This document shows positions 24,797-32,517 of a stretch of 32,517 bases of DNA, one piece after another. This DNA is from an uncultured Bacteroidota bacterium (GTDB taxonomy: Bacteria > Bacteroidota > Bacteroidia > Chitinophagales > Chitinophagaceae), in NCBI GenBank assembly GCA_902826165.1, contig CADEDV010000007.1, forward strand, positions 69,483-101,999, read 5' to 3'. Numbering within the stretch: the first letter of the stretch is position 1; every line of letters starts with the position of its first letter. The position numbers and the translations under genes were made by a program. The notes beneath the pieces were generated by a model. The model did not search any database. It had not been told where the DNA came from and saw only the letters and a program-made list of their open reading frames with translations.

Positions 24797-24826
24797 AAAA
24801 GTCCTTCCGTTTCTGGAAGGACTTTT
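24797..24826 (-). terminator. Intrinsic terminator between two lipoprotein genes
   Basis: AAAAGTCCTTCC and GGAAGGACTTTT form a perfect 12-bp stem with a 6-base loop and T-rich sequence on both sides. On the minus strand it ends the gene at 24854-25762. It is symmetrical and could also stop transcription coming from the plus strand. Confidence 0.85.
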
Positions 24827-24853
24827 TGCATTTCCCGTTATACTTGTTCACTC

Positions 24854-25762
24854 TTAGGGTAAGGTAATAAGACGTTGATTGTTGCCATCATTCCAGGTAA
24901 GCAATGCTTTGTTATCACAGTCGCCGTTATTGGGGGCACCATAGTTCAGGAATAACACCCGGCTGTTGATCTTTATTTTCAGCAGGCCGTTACTGATCCA
25001 GGGACAAACCACTTTCTTCACCAGCGGAGATTCTGTATTCAAAACAATACGCAGACCATTGTTGAATTCAGTTTCTGATCTTCCTTCTACGGTAAACACA
25101 TCGTCACGGCAGATCGCAGTTGAACCGCCTGCAATTTGTTTTACATACTTCAGGCTCTGATAAGCATATCCTCTTCCGTTTGGCAGGGTTACACGGCCAC
25201 CCACCACCTGCACAGTAAATTTGATATTACCATTCTCGCTCAGGTTGCTGATCGTTTTAGTGCCTTCGATGTGGGCACGGTTCAGGTAGAAATTACGCAA
25301 TGTGATCGTAGCTACAGCACCTGGACGACGGATCGGGGCAGTCAGGTGAATGATCACCGCTCCTTTACGGAACTTACCATCGGCACAGATACATCCGTCA
25401 CCAAAGTCGATCGTAATTGTTTTGGGATAAGTGCTGTCATTGGGAGTTACAGTGATCTCAGCACAATGACCAATACGCAAACGCAATTCAGCAAAAAGAA
25501 ATACACGATTCCTGCCTTCTTCAGCAGAACGTCCGGAAGTACTGACAACGCCTTCTTCTTCGGCAGCTGTCATACCCAGGTCTTCCACATCATCAAAACT
25601 GGCTTCGGCCTGTGCACTTTCATCAGAATAAGTGGCGGCTTCTTCCTCGGTTAAAGGAGTGGAATCAGATAAGCTTGCTTCTTTTTTACAGGAATAAAGG
25701 ATCGTGGCAAACAATACTGCAAAAGCAGCAATTGTAAGGCGGTTAATTGAGAAAAGTTTCAT
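24854..25762 (-). CDS. Lipoprotein with acidic linker, unknown function
   Basis: A protein of 302 residues from the ATG at 25762. A longer frame up to 25873 would overlap the divergent gene's start and lacks a signal. The signal peptide ends in ILYSC, with lipidated Cys25. An acidic, low-complexity linker (SDSTPLTEEEAATYSDESAQ, then DDVEDLGMTAAEEEG) follows, and then a beta-rich domain from about residue 75 with repeated basic strands (AELRLRIGHCAEITVTPNDS, KTITIDFGDGC, GAVIIHLTAPIRRPGAVATITL). Cysteines at CAE, CIC, CRD, CPW and CDN could form disulfides. I do not recognise the family. A terminator follows it. Confidence 0.75.
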   Translation of the reverse strand: MKLFSINRLTIAAFAVLFATILYSCKKEASLSDSTPLTEEEAATYSDESAQAEASFDDVEDLGMTAAEEEGVVSTSGRSAEEGRNRVFLFAELRLRIGHCAEITVTPNDSTYPKTITIDFGDGCICADGKFRKGAVIIHLTAPIRRPGAVATITLRNFYLNRAHIEGTKTISNLSENGNIKFTVQVVGGRVTLPNGRGYAYQSLKYVKQIAGGSTAICRDDVFTVEGRSETEFNNGLRIVLNTESPLVKKVVCPWISNGLLKIKINSRVLFLNYGAPNNGDCDNKALLTWNDGNNQRLITLP

Positions 25763-25862
25763 GGCTATACTTTTTAGGGTTGTGAAATCATTTAACGTAA
25801 CATTGGAGTTTTTAAGCGCAGGAAAGTTTAACTGACCACTAAAAAAATTATTTTCGGGGTCC

Positions 25863-26777
25863 ATGAAGAGCATAACCAGCTATATAAGAAGCTATTTCCA
25901 GGCAACAGACAAACGGGTATTGAGCATCGTATCGGTGTTGACGGCCTTGTTGATCGGGTTGAACTACTATTTTCAACTGGATGATAGCATCAGCAACCGC
26001 CATTCTTTTGGGTTTAGTTTCATATCCCGCTATTTTATTTTTTTGATCGCCTTCGGGCTGCCGTATTATATCATGTATACATCAGGTAAGAAAGAAAATT
26101 TCCGCCAACCCGTATTTCTTTTTTTAGTTTTCCTTGCGCCAGCCATCTTTTCTTTAAAAACATCCTTCCGTATTTCCTTCAACATCGCTGACAGTTACAC
26201 AATGAATAATTACTGGAACCATGTTTTATACTGGCCCATTTTATTACTCATTATTGTAACCATCTTATTTACCTGCTGGAGATTTTTTGATAAAGAGCAA
26301 CCTTTTTATGGTACCAGCACCAAAGACATGGCTTGGAAACCTTACTGGATGATGCTTATCATTATGCTGCCGGTAATAGCAGCTGCTTCCACGCAACCTG
26401 ATTTCCTGGCAGTATACCCGAAATTGAAATCCATCACTTCGCTGAGTAACACGGAGCTTTCATGGTGGCATAAACTGTTATTTGAACTTTCTTATGGCAG
26501 CGACTTTATCAGCATTGAATTATTTTTTCGTGGCTTCCTTATCCTTGCTTTTGTAAAATGGGCCGGTAAAGATGCGATATTACCAATGGCCTGCTTTTAT
26601 TGTACCATTCATTTTGGCAAACCACTTGGTGAATGTATCAGCTCCTATTTTGGCGGGATGTTGCTGGGTATTGTTGTTTATAATACCCGTTCCATCTGGG
26701 GCGGGCTAATGGTGCATTTGGGCATTGCCTGGCTAATGGAGCTGGGAGGATATATAGGTAACAGCCTGTTACCCTGA
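25863..26777 (+). CDS. CPBP (CAAX protease/bacteriocin-processing)-like membrane protein, probably inactive
   Basis: A protein of 304 residues with about seven or eight hydrophobic helices. The C-terminal half has the CPBP/Abi layout: SIELFFRGFL (217-226) matches motif 1, YCTIHF with His250 matches motif 2, and VHLGIAW with His285 matches motif 3. Intramembrane proteases of this family normally have EExxxR in motif 1. Here Ile218 replaces the first, catalytic glutamate, leaving Glu219 and Arg223, and motif 3 has Ala289 where an Asn is usual. Fold membership is well supported, but activity is doubtful. Some members process prenylated or bacteriocin peptides. No such peptide is next to it. It is divergent from the acidic lipoprotein gene and converges on rnpB. 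Confidence 0.8.
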   Translation: MKSITSYIRSYFQATDKRVLSIVSVLTALLIGLNYYFQLDDSISNRHSFGFSFISRYFIFLIAFGLPYYIMYTSGKKENFRQPVFLFLVFLAPAIFSLKTSFRISFNIADSYTMNNYWNHVLYWPILLLIIVTILFTCWRFFDKEQPFYGTSTKDMAWKPYWMMLIIMLPVIAAASTQPDFLAVYPKLKSITSLSNTELSWWHKLLFELSYGSDFISIELFFRGFLILAFVKWAGKDAILPMACFYCTIHFGKPLGECISSYFGGMLLGIVVYNTRSIWGGLMVHLGIAWLMELGGYIGNSLLP

Positions 26778-26811
26778 AAGGAAAATCTTCTTTAAAAGCA
26801 GGGGATAAAAA

Positions 26812-27164
26812 GCTACAAGCCGGTAAGCCGGATTCTGTCGTGGGCTATCATTTATCTGTCCCAGAAGTTACCCTCTGGGCTCAAGCTGCCTACCCTGGTT
26901 CTCGAACGAGCCGTTCTCAAGCGAACCTATACGTGGCATTTCAGCATGCAAGGTTTACCCGCCCATGATGTTACCATCAAAAGCTGTGAGCTTTTACCTC
27001 ACATTTTCACCCTCACCCTGAAGAGCTTAGCTACTCCAGGGCAGTTATTTTCTGTGGCACTATCTCTCTCCGATAAATCGGAGGCCGGCTCTTCACCGGT
27101 GCATTGCTCTGTGCTGTCCGGACTTTCCTACCTGATCTCTCAAGTCGATAGCCTGGCTTGTAGC
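26812..27164 (-). ncRNA. rnpB: RNase P RNA (bacterial class A)
   Basis: The minus strand begins GCTACAAGCC and ends GGCTTGTAGC, a perfect 10-bp P1 stem. Just inside the 5' end the conserved TAGGAAAGTCCGGACAGCA block is followed by CAGAGCAATGC. Near the 3' end GACAGAATCCGGCTTACCGG matches the conserved terminus. A GGGTAAACC-type block lies in the middle. About 353 bases is normal for Bacteroidota. It is the catalytic subunit that trims tRNA 5' leaders. A T-rich tail follows the 3' end. A -7 box TACCTTTG is placed 4 bp before the 5' end. The protein partner rnpA is not in the window. Confidence 0.97.
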
Positions 27165-27168
27165 AGGG

Positions 27169-27176
27169 CAAAGGTA
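27169..27176 (-). promoter_or_regulatory. rnpB promoter -7 box
   Basis: TACCTTTG on the minus strand, a full match to TAnnTTTG. The first base of the P1 stem (27164) is the fifth base after it, which fixes the box-to-start distance for this genome. No -33 TTG was found at 20 bp. Confidence 0.65.
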
Positions 27177-27331
27177 ATTTTATTTTATGAGCCGGGTGGA
27201 AGTACCTCCTAGCAGCTCCTGTTGCAGCTTGTCCGCCCTTTGGTTGGATCGCAAACTTGTGGATTCAGTCTATAATCATGACATAGAATCTGAAGTATTT
27301 TGTACTAATTTCATTAAATAATAGATTCCGT

Positions 27332-27925
27332 ATGAGATCTCTTATCTGGCTTTATATATTAGTATTTATTTCCTGTAATTCTAAAACAAACGAAAATTCG
27401 AAAATCCAAGTCCAAAATCAATCAATTAAAAATATTCCAGAGAAGGAAACAGTTATCTGGAATACAGAGCATGTAAAAATATCAGGTGATAGTTCGGGAA
27501 AATATAACATCAATTATGCTTCTTATAAATTTGAACCTTATTTAAATTTTGAAGATTATACCGTACCTATTTATAAGAGAAATCAAGCCGTCATTAAGCT
27601 TAATAGTCATGAACTGGCTAGGCAATACAAAACAATCATAACCGAAACGTACAATAAAGAGGGTTTAAACTTTGCAGGACGCTATTGCTTTGTTTGGTGG
27701 GGTTGCGGTTCTCCTTGCAAAAGAAGTGCTGTTGTTGATCTCAAAACAGGGGAAGTATATGAAGGACCTACTTCTTCACTTGGATATGAATTTAAAAAAA
27801 ACAGCAGGATGATAATTATCAATCCTCCTGACTCATCAGGTTTCTTTGATGATTGCGCCTTTTGTCATCCTGAAATCTGGATTTGGGATGAAGATGAAAA
27901 AAAGTTTCAACAAAAAGAACCTTAG
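27332..27925 (+). CDS. Lipoprotein with WGCG/CxxC motifs, unknown function
   Basis: A protein of 197 residues. A short signal ends in FISC, with lipidated Cys15, followed by an Asn/Lys-rich linker. The mature part contains LNFAGRYCFVWWGCGSPCK (about 112-130), a motif like NFAGHY...WGCGxxC found in a widespread uncharacterised bacterial family, and a later CAFCH (175-179) that fits the heme-binding CxxCH pattern but may simply be a cysteine pair in this fold. It is visibly more A/T-rich than its neighbours, so recent acquisition is possible. A TATTTTG box (27296-27302) lies upstream. It converges on the Smr gene with 16 bp between them. The function is unknown. Confidence 0.7.
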   Translation: MRSLIWLYILVFISCNSKTNENSKIQVQNQSIKNIPEKETVIWNTEHVKISGDSSGKYNINYASYKFEPYLNFEDYTVPIYKRNQAVIKLNSHELARQYKTIITETYNKEGLNFAGRYCFVWWGCGSPCKRSAVVDLKTGEVYEGPTSSLGYEFKKNSRMIIINPPDSSGFFDDCAFCHPEIWIWDEDEKKFQQKEP

Positions 27926-27941
27926 TATAAATGAATAATTA

Positions 27942-28961
27942 TTAATACTGAAAATAAATCTCCGTCGCCCCATACCCAAACCTCGGGTCATATTGGTTCA
28001 CAAAGGATTTTACTTCCCGTTTTAAGCGGAGTATATCATGTATCTCATCCCGCAGCCGGCCCTCTCCCACGCCATGTATCACGATCAGTGTGGGCTGGTG
28101 ATGCGCCAATGCCAGTTCGTAATATTTCTCAAAGGTCTTTAACTGCAGGCTTACGATCTCGTAATTGCTCATATGCTTCCAGTCGTCTGCCAGTTTTTCA
28201 ATATGCAGATCCACCACGCTGCGGGCTGGTTCCAGGTGTTCCCGCACCCGTTTGGCATCATACACTTTAAACCCTTTGGCAGCGAGGTTGCCAAAATCAA
28301 TGGTATCTTCAAAAGCCCGGTCAGGATACTGTTCAAATAACCGATGCGAGAAAGTGGCCTGGTTCTTAGTCCGTATCTCTTCGATCTTTGCAAAAAGCTG
28401 TTTGGGTTTCAGCCGCAGCGAAGCTTCATAAAATTCCGCTTTCTTTTTATCGGGCTCCAACAGCAAAAATTCAAAATCAAAAGTCGGGTTATCATTCAGG
28501 TCGGAGAAAGGAATATCATGCAGGTAAAAATTCTCAAAGGGGTTTACCTGGTTCTTTAATTCAAAATCAGCTTTGCCGAAGAAATTTAGTTTGTATGTAA
28601 ACTTGTAGGGGGTCTCTGTCCTGTTCACCAAATGCAGTTTCAGTTCTTCCACCACTTCGTCGCCAAACTCATCCGTATCCATCACCGGCAGAAAAGTGAG
28701 CCATACGCCATCCACTATTTTCTTTTCCTGGGATGGTTTCTCTTTCCGTACATCATCCACATATTTCTTCTCCTTTTTATCCGGGAACATTTTCTTTTCC
28801 GTGAACCGTTTGAAATACGGGAAATCCACCTGGTCCATATAGACCGGGAAAGTCACTCCTTTCACTTCCACCATCATCATTTCTTTGTTGATGATGTCCA
28901 CCACCCTGCCCTCCTCGTTGGAATGCAGGATCAGCACCGTATCGCCTATTTGATATTTCAT
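27942..28961 (-). CDS. DUF2027 and Smr domain protein
   Basis: A protein of 339 residues. The N-terminus (MKYQIGDTVLILHSNEEGRVVDI) and the middle beta-sandwich, with LKLHLVNRTETPYKFTYKLNFFG, fit the DUF2027 family of Bacteroidota. A C-terminal Smr domain follows (about 248-339), with VDLHIEKL at its start, HGVGEGRLRDEI (296-307) and GYGATEIYF at its end. Smr domains, first known from MutS2, bind nucleic acid and several are endonucleases. Others act on stalled ribosomes. The role of the DUF2027 fusion is not established. It is cytoplasmic. It lies downstream of the permease on the same strand but beyond a strong terminator, so it is probably an independent unit. Confidence 0.9.
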   Translation of the reverse strand: MKYQIGDTVLILHSNEEGRVVDIINKEMMMVEVKGVTFPVYMDQVDFPYFKRFTEKKMFPDKKEKKYVDDVRKEKPSQEKKIVDGVWLTFLPVMDTDEFGDEVVEELKLHLVNRTETPYKFTYKLNFFGKADFELKNQVNPFENFYLHDIPFSDLNDNPTFDFEFLLLEPDKKKAEFYEASLRLKPKQLFAKIEEIRTKNQATFSHRLFEQYPDRAFEDTIDFGNLAAKGFKVYDAKRVREHLEPARSVVDLHIEKLADDWKHMSNYEIVSLQLKTFEKYYELALAHHQPTLIVIHGVGEGRLRDEIHDILRLKREVKSFVNQYDPRFGYGATEIYFQY

Positions 28962-29028
28962 TCAGTAGTAATTAATAAACTGGTCAGCCTGCAAATTTAC
29001 TGAAGAAACCGGCCCGGGGATAATAAAA

Positions 29029-29056
29029 ATGAGTTGTACCAGCTGGTACAACTCAT
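29029..29056 (-). terminator. Perfect 28-bp palindrome, terminator of the permease gene
   Basis: ATGAGTTGTACCAG followed by its exact reverse complement, with no unpaired centre. On the minus strand TTTTATTA follows, so it should act as an intrinsic terminator about 22 bp after the permease stop. The four central bases (AGCT) would form the loop. Confidence 0.8.
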
Positions 29057-29078
29057 CCAGGTACTAATCAGAAATAAT

Positions 29079-30821
29079 TTATTCGGCCGCCAGCTTACTT
29101 TTCTTATACCCGTAGAGGAAATAAATGATCAGCCCTAATAATAACCAGCCCAGGAACCAGGCCCAGTTGCTCTTGGTCATACCGGTCAGCAGGTACAAGC
29201 AGGTGGTAACACCCATCAGCGGGATCAATGAATATTTTTTAATAAAAGTTATGATGACCAGCAACAGGCAGATGATCCAGAAAACAATAATAGAAATTTT
29301 AGGCGTGGCCAGGTCCATAAAAGATACTTTGCCTTCTGCATACTCAGCATTACCGGAGAAATCAAAGTTCATGGCATCACTGAAATACCCGTTACCATAT
29401 TTGTAAAAAAGGAACCCGGCCAGTGCAATGATCAGCGGGTAGATGAATTGTCCGTTGATATAAGGAAGATTAAATCGTCCTGCTGTTTTTTCTTTCCTGG
29501 GTATCAGCAATACACCACCGCAAACCAGCACAAAGGCAAAGAGGGTGGCAATACTGGTGAAGTCAAGCACAAATGATTTATCGGTAAATAAGATCGGCAC
29601 TCCCACTACTAAGCCGGTAATGATCGTGGCGAAAGAAGGTGTTTTGAATTTGCTGTGTATCTTTTGGAACACCGGTGGCAGCAATCCATCCCGGCTCATA
29701 CTCATCCAGATGCGGGGCTGCCCCATCTGGAAAACAAGTAATACACTGGTCATGGCCACCACGGCACAAATAGAGACAAGGATTTGCATCCAGGGCACAT
29801 TGAGGTTTTGTGTTTCAAAAATGAAAGCCAGCGGGTCGCCGACACCATCAAAATTCCGGTAGTTAACAGCACCTGTCAGTACCATGGATAATAAAATATA
29901 AACGACCGTACAGATCACTAATGAATAGATCATTCCTTTGGGCAAATCCCGTTGCGGGTTCTTACTTTCTTCTGCCAGTACACTCACCGCATCAAAACCG
30001 ATATAAGCAAAGAACACCCCGCTCACGGCAGCCATCACACCTGTAAACCCATTTGGCATGAATGCCCGGATACCTTCGTCATTGGCCGGTGTCCAGTTGA
30101 AGGACAAACCGTTTGAGAAAACAAGTGCCCCGCCCACCAGGATCACCAATGCAACAATCGCCAATTTAAGTATCACCATAACGTTGCTGAAATTCCGGCT
30201 CTCTTTAATACCCCGGTAAACGAGATAAGTGATCAGCAGGTTAATAATGATAGCGGGCAGATCAAAAATGATGCGCAGGTTACCCAGCATCGGTGCAGAG
30301 TTCCAGGCATTGATCAGTTCCATATTTGATGAACCTTTCGCTACGGCTTTTTGTGCTTCTTTATAACTACAAGCGAGATAGTCAGGGATATGAATATTGA
30401 CCTTGTGCATAAACGAAGTGAAATAATCACTCCAGCTGAACGCCACATAAATATTACCGATAGAATATTCCATGATCAGTGCCCAGCCGATGATCCAGGC
30501 AAAGAGTTCACCAAAGCTGGCATAGGAATACGTATAAGCACTTCCTGCCACCGGGATACGGCTTGCAAATTCTGAATAACAAAAGGCAGTAAAAGCACAG
30601 GCAATACCGGTGATGATGAAAAGAACCACCACGCCGGGTCCTCCTTTGAAAACAGCCTCACCCAGGCTGCTGAAACTGCCGGCTCCAATAATGGCCGCAA
30701 TACCAAAGAAAGTGAGATCCCGAACAGTAAGTACTCTTTTGAGGCCGCCGCCATGGCTGTCATCGCCTCCTTCGGCCAAAATAGATTCGATTTTCTTTTT
30801 CCGGAATAAAGAATTAGCCAT
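29079..30821 (-). CDS. APC superfamily amino acid permease (cationic amino acid transporter type)
   Basis: A protein of 580 residues with about fourteen hydrophobic helices. TFFGIAAIIGAGSFSSLG (about residues 37-54) is the first helix with the unwound GAG substrate-binding motif. ASRIPVAGSAYTYSYASFGE follows in the third helix region, and GFDAVSVLAEESKNPQRDLP (about 275-295) is the strongly conserved cytoplasmic loop of this family. It fits the CAT/YfnA-like branch of inner-membrane amino acid transporters, which is longer than typical APC permeases. The substrate amino acid cannot be told. A CTATTTTGAACG box lies about 20 bp before the ATG. The polyprenyl synthase gene precedes it by 105 bp on the same strand. 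Confidence 0.92.
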   Translation of the reverse strand: MANSLFRKKKIESILAEGGDDSHGGGLKRVLTVRDLTFFGIAAIIGAGSFSSLGEAVFKGGPGVVVLFIITGIACAFTAFCYSEFASRIPVAGSAYTYSYASFGELFAWIIGWALIMEYSIGNIYVAFSWSDYFTSFMHKVNIHIPDYLACSYKEAQKAVAKGSSNMELINAWNSAPMLGNLRIIFDLPAIIINLLITYLVYRGIKESRNFSNVMVILKLAIVALVILVGGALVFSNGLSFNWTPANDEGIRAFMPNGFTGVMAAVSGVFFAYIGFDAVSVLAEESKNPQRDLPKGMIYSLVICTVVYILLSMVLTGAVNYRNFDGVGDPLAFIFETQNLNVPWMQILVSICAVVAMTSVLLVFQMGQPRIWMSMSRDGLLPPVFQKIHSKFKTPSFATIITGLVVGVPILFTDKSFVLDFTSIATLFAFVLVCGGVLLIPRKEKTAGRFNLPYINGQFIYPLIIALAGFLFYKYGNGYFSDAMNFDFSGNAEYAEGKVSFMDLATPKISIIVFWIICLLLVIITFIKKYSLIPLMGVTTCLYLLTGMTKSNWAWFLGWLLLGLIIYFLYGYKKSKLAAE

Positions 30822-30926
30822 CAGTCAGTTGGTTTTATCGTTCAAAATAGGGAAAATTACCAAGAGCTCAAAAAGAGTAAATGAGCAAAAGGATGACAAA
30901 CTGTATTGCCGCTTTTAACAGGTAGC

Positions 30927-31892
30927 TCAATGATCTCGTTTAACGAGAAAATCTGCCAGGTCTTTCAGCGGCTGTTTCCGCTTGGATAGTACCGCTATAT
31001 CTTCCAGATGGGTAGATGCTTCATCAAGATACCTGTCTTTTAATTGCAAAGCCCACTCATCCACTTTGCAATCCCTGAACAGTTCTAATACCCTTTCCAC
31101 TTTATCAGCAGGGTTTTCTTTTACCAGTTTGTTCAACTCCATTTTTTGGGAAGCAGAAGCCACTTCCATAGTATGAATGAGGAGAAATGTTTTTTTATTG
31201 GCCATGATGTCTCCACCCACCTGTTTGCCGAATTTTTGCGGATCACCAAATGCATCTAAGTAATCGTCCTGCACCTGGAAAGCTATGCCCAGTTTGCGGC
31301 CAAACTCGTATAAGAGATTTTGGTTTCTTTCTCCTGCGCCACCCAATACTGCTCCCATTTTTAAAGAGGCGGCCAACAGTACAGATGTTTTCAGTTCTAT
31401 CATCTTCAAATATTCTTCCAACTGCACATTTTCCATTTTTTCGAAATCCATATCCAGTTGCTGTCCTTCGCAAACTTCTTTAGCCGTCTGGTTAAATAAC
31501 CGCATGATTGCAGGAAGTATGGCCGGGTCTATTTTGCTGAGATGTTCATACGCTGCCACCAGCATTACATCACCGGCCAGCAGGGCTGTATTATCGCCAA
31601 ATTTTGTATGCACTGTTTCCATGCCCCTTCTCAAGGGTGCTTTATCCATGATATCGTCATGGATCAGGGTGAAATTGTGAAAAAGTTCAATCGCAGTAGC
31701 CACATGCCAGGCATCCTCTTTAATGTCATCCACCAGTTCATTGCCCATCAGGCACAATACAGGGCGGATCCTTTTACCACCTAAACGAAGAAAATATTCA
31801 TTCGGCTCATACAGGGATGCCGGCTCAGCCGGGAAATGACGCTGGTCAAAATGAAGCCCGAATTTCTGGGAGAGTAATTCAAATGATTGCAT
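30927..31892 (-). CDS. Polyprenyl (geranylgeranyl/farnesyl-type) diphosphate synthase
   Basis: A protein of 321 residues. It condenses isopentenyl diphosphate with allylic diphosphates in isoprenoid synthesis. Family motifs are GGKRIRP (38-44), the first aspartate-rich motif DDIMD (79-83) followed by LRRG (87-90), GDVMLV (108-113), and the second aspartate-rich motif DDYLD (209-213) with GKQVGGDI-ANKKT (222-235). An aromatic residue (Phe74) five positions before the first motif, a known chain-length determinant, favours a short C15-C20 product, but that is inference. It is cytoplasmic. It starts 31 bp after the rnr stop on the same strand, so the two are probably cotranscribed. Confidence 0.93.
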   Translation of the reverse strand: MQSFELLSQKFGLHFDQRHFPAEPASLYEPNEYFLRLGGKRIRPVLCLMGNELVDDIKEDAWHVATAIELFHNFTLIHDDIMDKAPLRRGMETVHTKFGDNTALLAGDVMLVAAYEHLSKIDPAILPAIMRLFNQTAKEVCEGQQLDMDFEKMENVQLEEYLKMIELKTSVLLAASLKMGAVLGGAGERNQNLLYEFGRKLGIAFQVQDDYLDAFGDPQKFGKQVGGDIMANKKTFLLIHTMEVASASQKMELNKLVKENPADKVERVLELFRDCKVDEWALQLKDRYLDEASTHLEDIAVLSKRKQPLKDLADFLVKRDH

Positions 31893-31923
31893 GCTGTAAA
31901 TATATTAATGCCGTATCAACTAA

Positions 31924-32517
31924 CTATTTCTTCTTCTTTGCTTTTTCCTTTACGGGTTGTTCTTCGGGTACAGTTGCTGCCACCACCCATTCATAATCCA
32001 GTTGCCGCTTGGTAAGATTGGCAGCCACCACTTTGATCCAGACCTTATCACCCATCCTGAATTTCTTACCACTCCGTTGTCCTACCAGGCAATAATCGGA
32101 TTCCACATGCCTGAACTCATCATACTCCAGCAGGCTGTTAATACTGACCAGTCCTTCGCATTTATGTTCCACTGTCTCTACCCAAAATCCAAAACTGGCT
32201 ACTCCGCTGATCACTCCTTCAAATTCCTCACCCAGGTAGTTCTTCATATACTGTACCTGTTTATACTTGTTCCCTGCTCTTTCCGATTCCATAGCTGCCC
32301 TTTCTCTTTCGCTGCAATGCTTGCATTTCTCTTCCAGCTTTTTGTCGGGTTGCACTTTATTCGTCAATACGTCAAACAAGATACGGTGTACCATCACATC
32401 AGGGTAACGTCGTATCGGTGAAGTAAAATGACAATAATGTTCAAATCCCAATCCATAGTGGCCGACATTTTCAATAGTGTATTTCGCCTTGGCCATAGTG
32501 CGGATACCCAGTTGCTC
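31924..32517 (-). CDS. rnr: Ribonuclease R, C-terminal part (truncated by window end)
   Basis: The frame is open to the last base of the window, so the N-terminal part of the protein lies beyond it. About 197 residues are present. The end of the catalytic RNB domain shows HFTSPIRRYPDVMVHR, a hallmark of RNase II/R enzymes. An S1 domain follows (about 90-168 from the first ATG, with EFEGVISGVASFGFWVE and CEGLVSI) and then a lysine-rich tail (VKEKAKKKK), as in RNase R. The enzyme is a processive 3'-to-5' exoribonuclease that degrades structured RNA in the cytoplasm. CKHCSE is an additional cysteine pair. The gene is cotranscribed with the downstream polyprenyl synthase. Confidence 0.93.
   Translation of the reverse strand, partial: EQLGIRTMAKAKYTIENVGHYGLGFEHYCHFTSPIRRYPDVMVHRILFDVLTNKVQPDKKLEEKCKHCSERERAAMESERAGNKYKQVQYMKNYLGEEFEGVISGVASFGFWVETVEHKCEGLVSINSLLEYDEFRHVESDYCLVGQRSGKKFRMGDKVWIKVVAANLTKRQLDYEWVVAATVPEEQPVKEKAKKKK

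Noticed and set aside
25763-25873. Upstream extension of the acidic lipoprotein to a start at 25873
   Set aside because: It would overlap the divergent CPBP-like gene and hide the signal peptide and lipobox 37 residues inside the protein.
26946-27212. An 88-codon plus-strand frame
   Set aside because: It lies almost wholly inside the RNase P RNA gene on the other strand and shows no protein features.
27854-27868. CAFCH as a heme-binding site in the lipoprotein at 27332-27925
   Set aside because: One CxxCH in a small protein that already has another cysteine group (WGCGSPC) is not enough to claim a cytochrome. Kept only as a remark.

Overview
The window reads as a stretch of ordinary chromosome from a Bacteroidota bacterium, most likely of the Chitinophagaceae. 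Four things point there: a C-terminal gliding-motility/type IX secretion (type B) sorting domain on a large exported protein, many short lipoproteins, the near absence of Shine-Dalgarno sequences, and several matches to the Bacteroidota -7 promoter box TAnnTTTG. No tRNA, rRNA operon, CRISPR array, transposase, integrase or phage gene was seen. Both ends cut genes: an acyltransferase on the left and RNase R on the right.

Layout. 1-1.7 kb: acyltransferase 3 C-terminus, an exported peroxiredoxin-like protein, and two small membrane proteins. 1.8-5.3 kb: smc, the condensin subunit. 5.4-7.3 kb: a small membrane protein, an alpha/beta hydrolase and a gene-poor gap bracketed by a short direct repeat. 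7.3-10.9 kb: a MOFRL-type glycerate kinase, a Gfo/Idh/MocA oxidoreductase and a small exported protein. 10.9-15 kb: a T9SS-secreted protein and a fatty acid desaturase. 15-18 kb: an RRM RNA-binding protein, a FAS1 protein translationally coupled to an unknown protein, and a RhlE-like DEAD-box helicase that has no ATG start. 18-19.8 kb: a lysine-rich exported protein divergent from a tandem pair of tiny SET-domain proteins, then a 37-residue membrane protein. 19.8-26.8 kb: a heptaheme cytochrome, a run of lipoproteins (head-GIN, dienelactone hydrolase and several unknown) and a CPBP-like membrane protein with degraded catalytic motifs. 26.8-27.2 kb: the RNase P RNA gene (rnpB, minus strand). 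27.3-32.5 kb: another lipoprotein, then a minus-strand block of a DUF2027/Smr protein, an APC permease, a polyprenyl synthase and rnr.

How the genes fit together. Much is housekeeping: chromosome compaction (smc), RNA processing and remodelling (rnpB, rnr, helicase, RRM protein), isoprenoid and membrane lipid synthesis (polyprenyl synthase, desaturase), and envelope lipoproteins. Strong intrinsic terminators separate most units, so most genes are probably transcribed singly or in pairs. I found no clear new multi-gene system. The observations most worth following are the start codons that sit exactly at the predicted transcription start (leaderless mRNAs, calibrated internally on rnpB), the tandem SET methyltransferases beside a lysine-rich exported protein, the CPBP protein lacking its catalytic glutamate, and the well-delimited 37-residue membrane protein gene.
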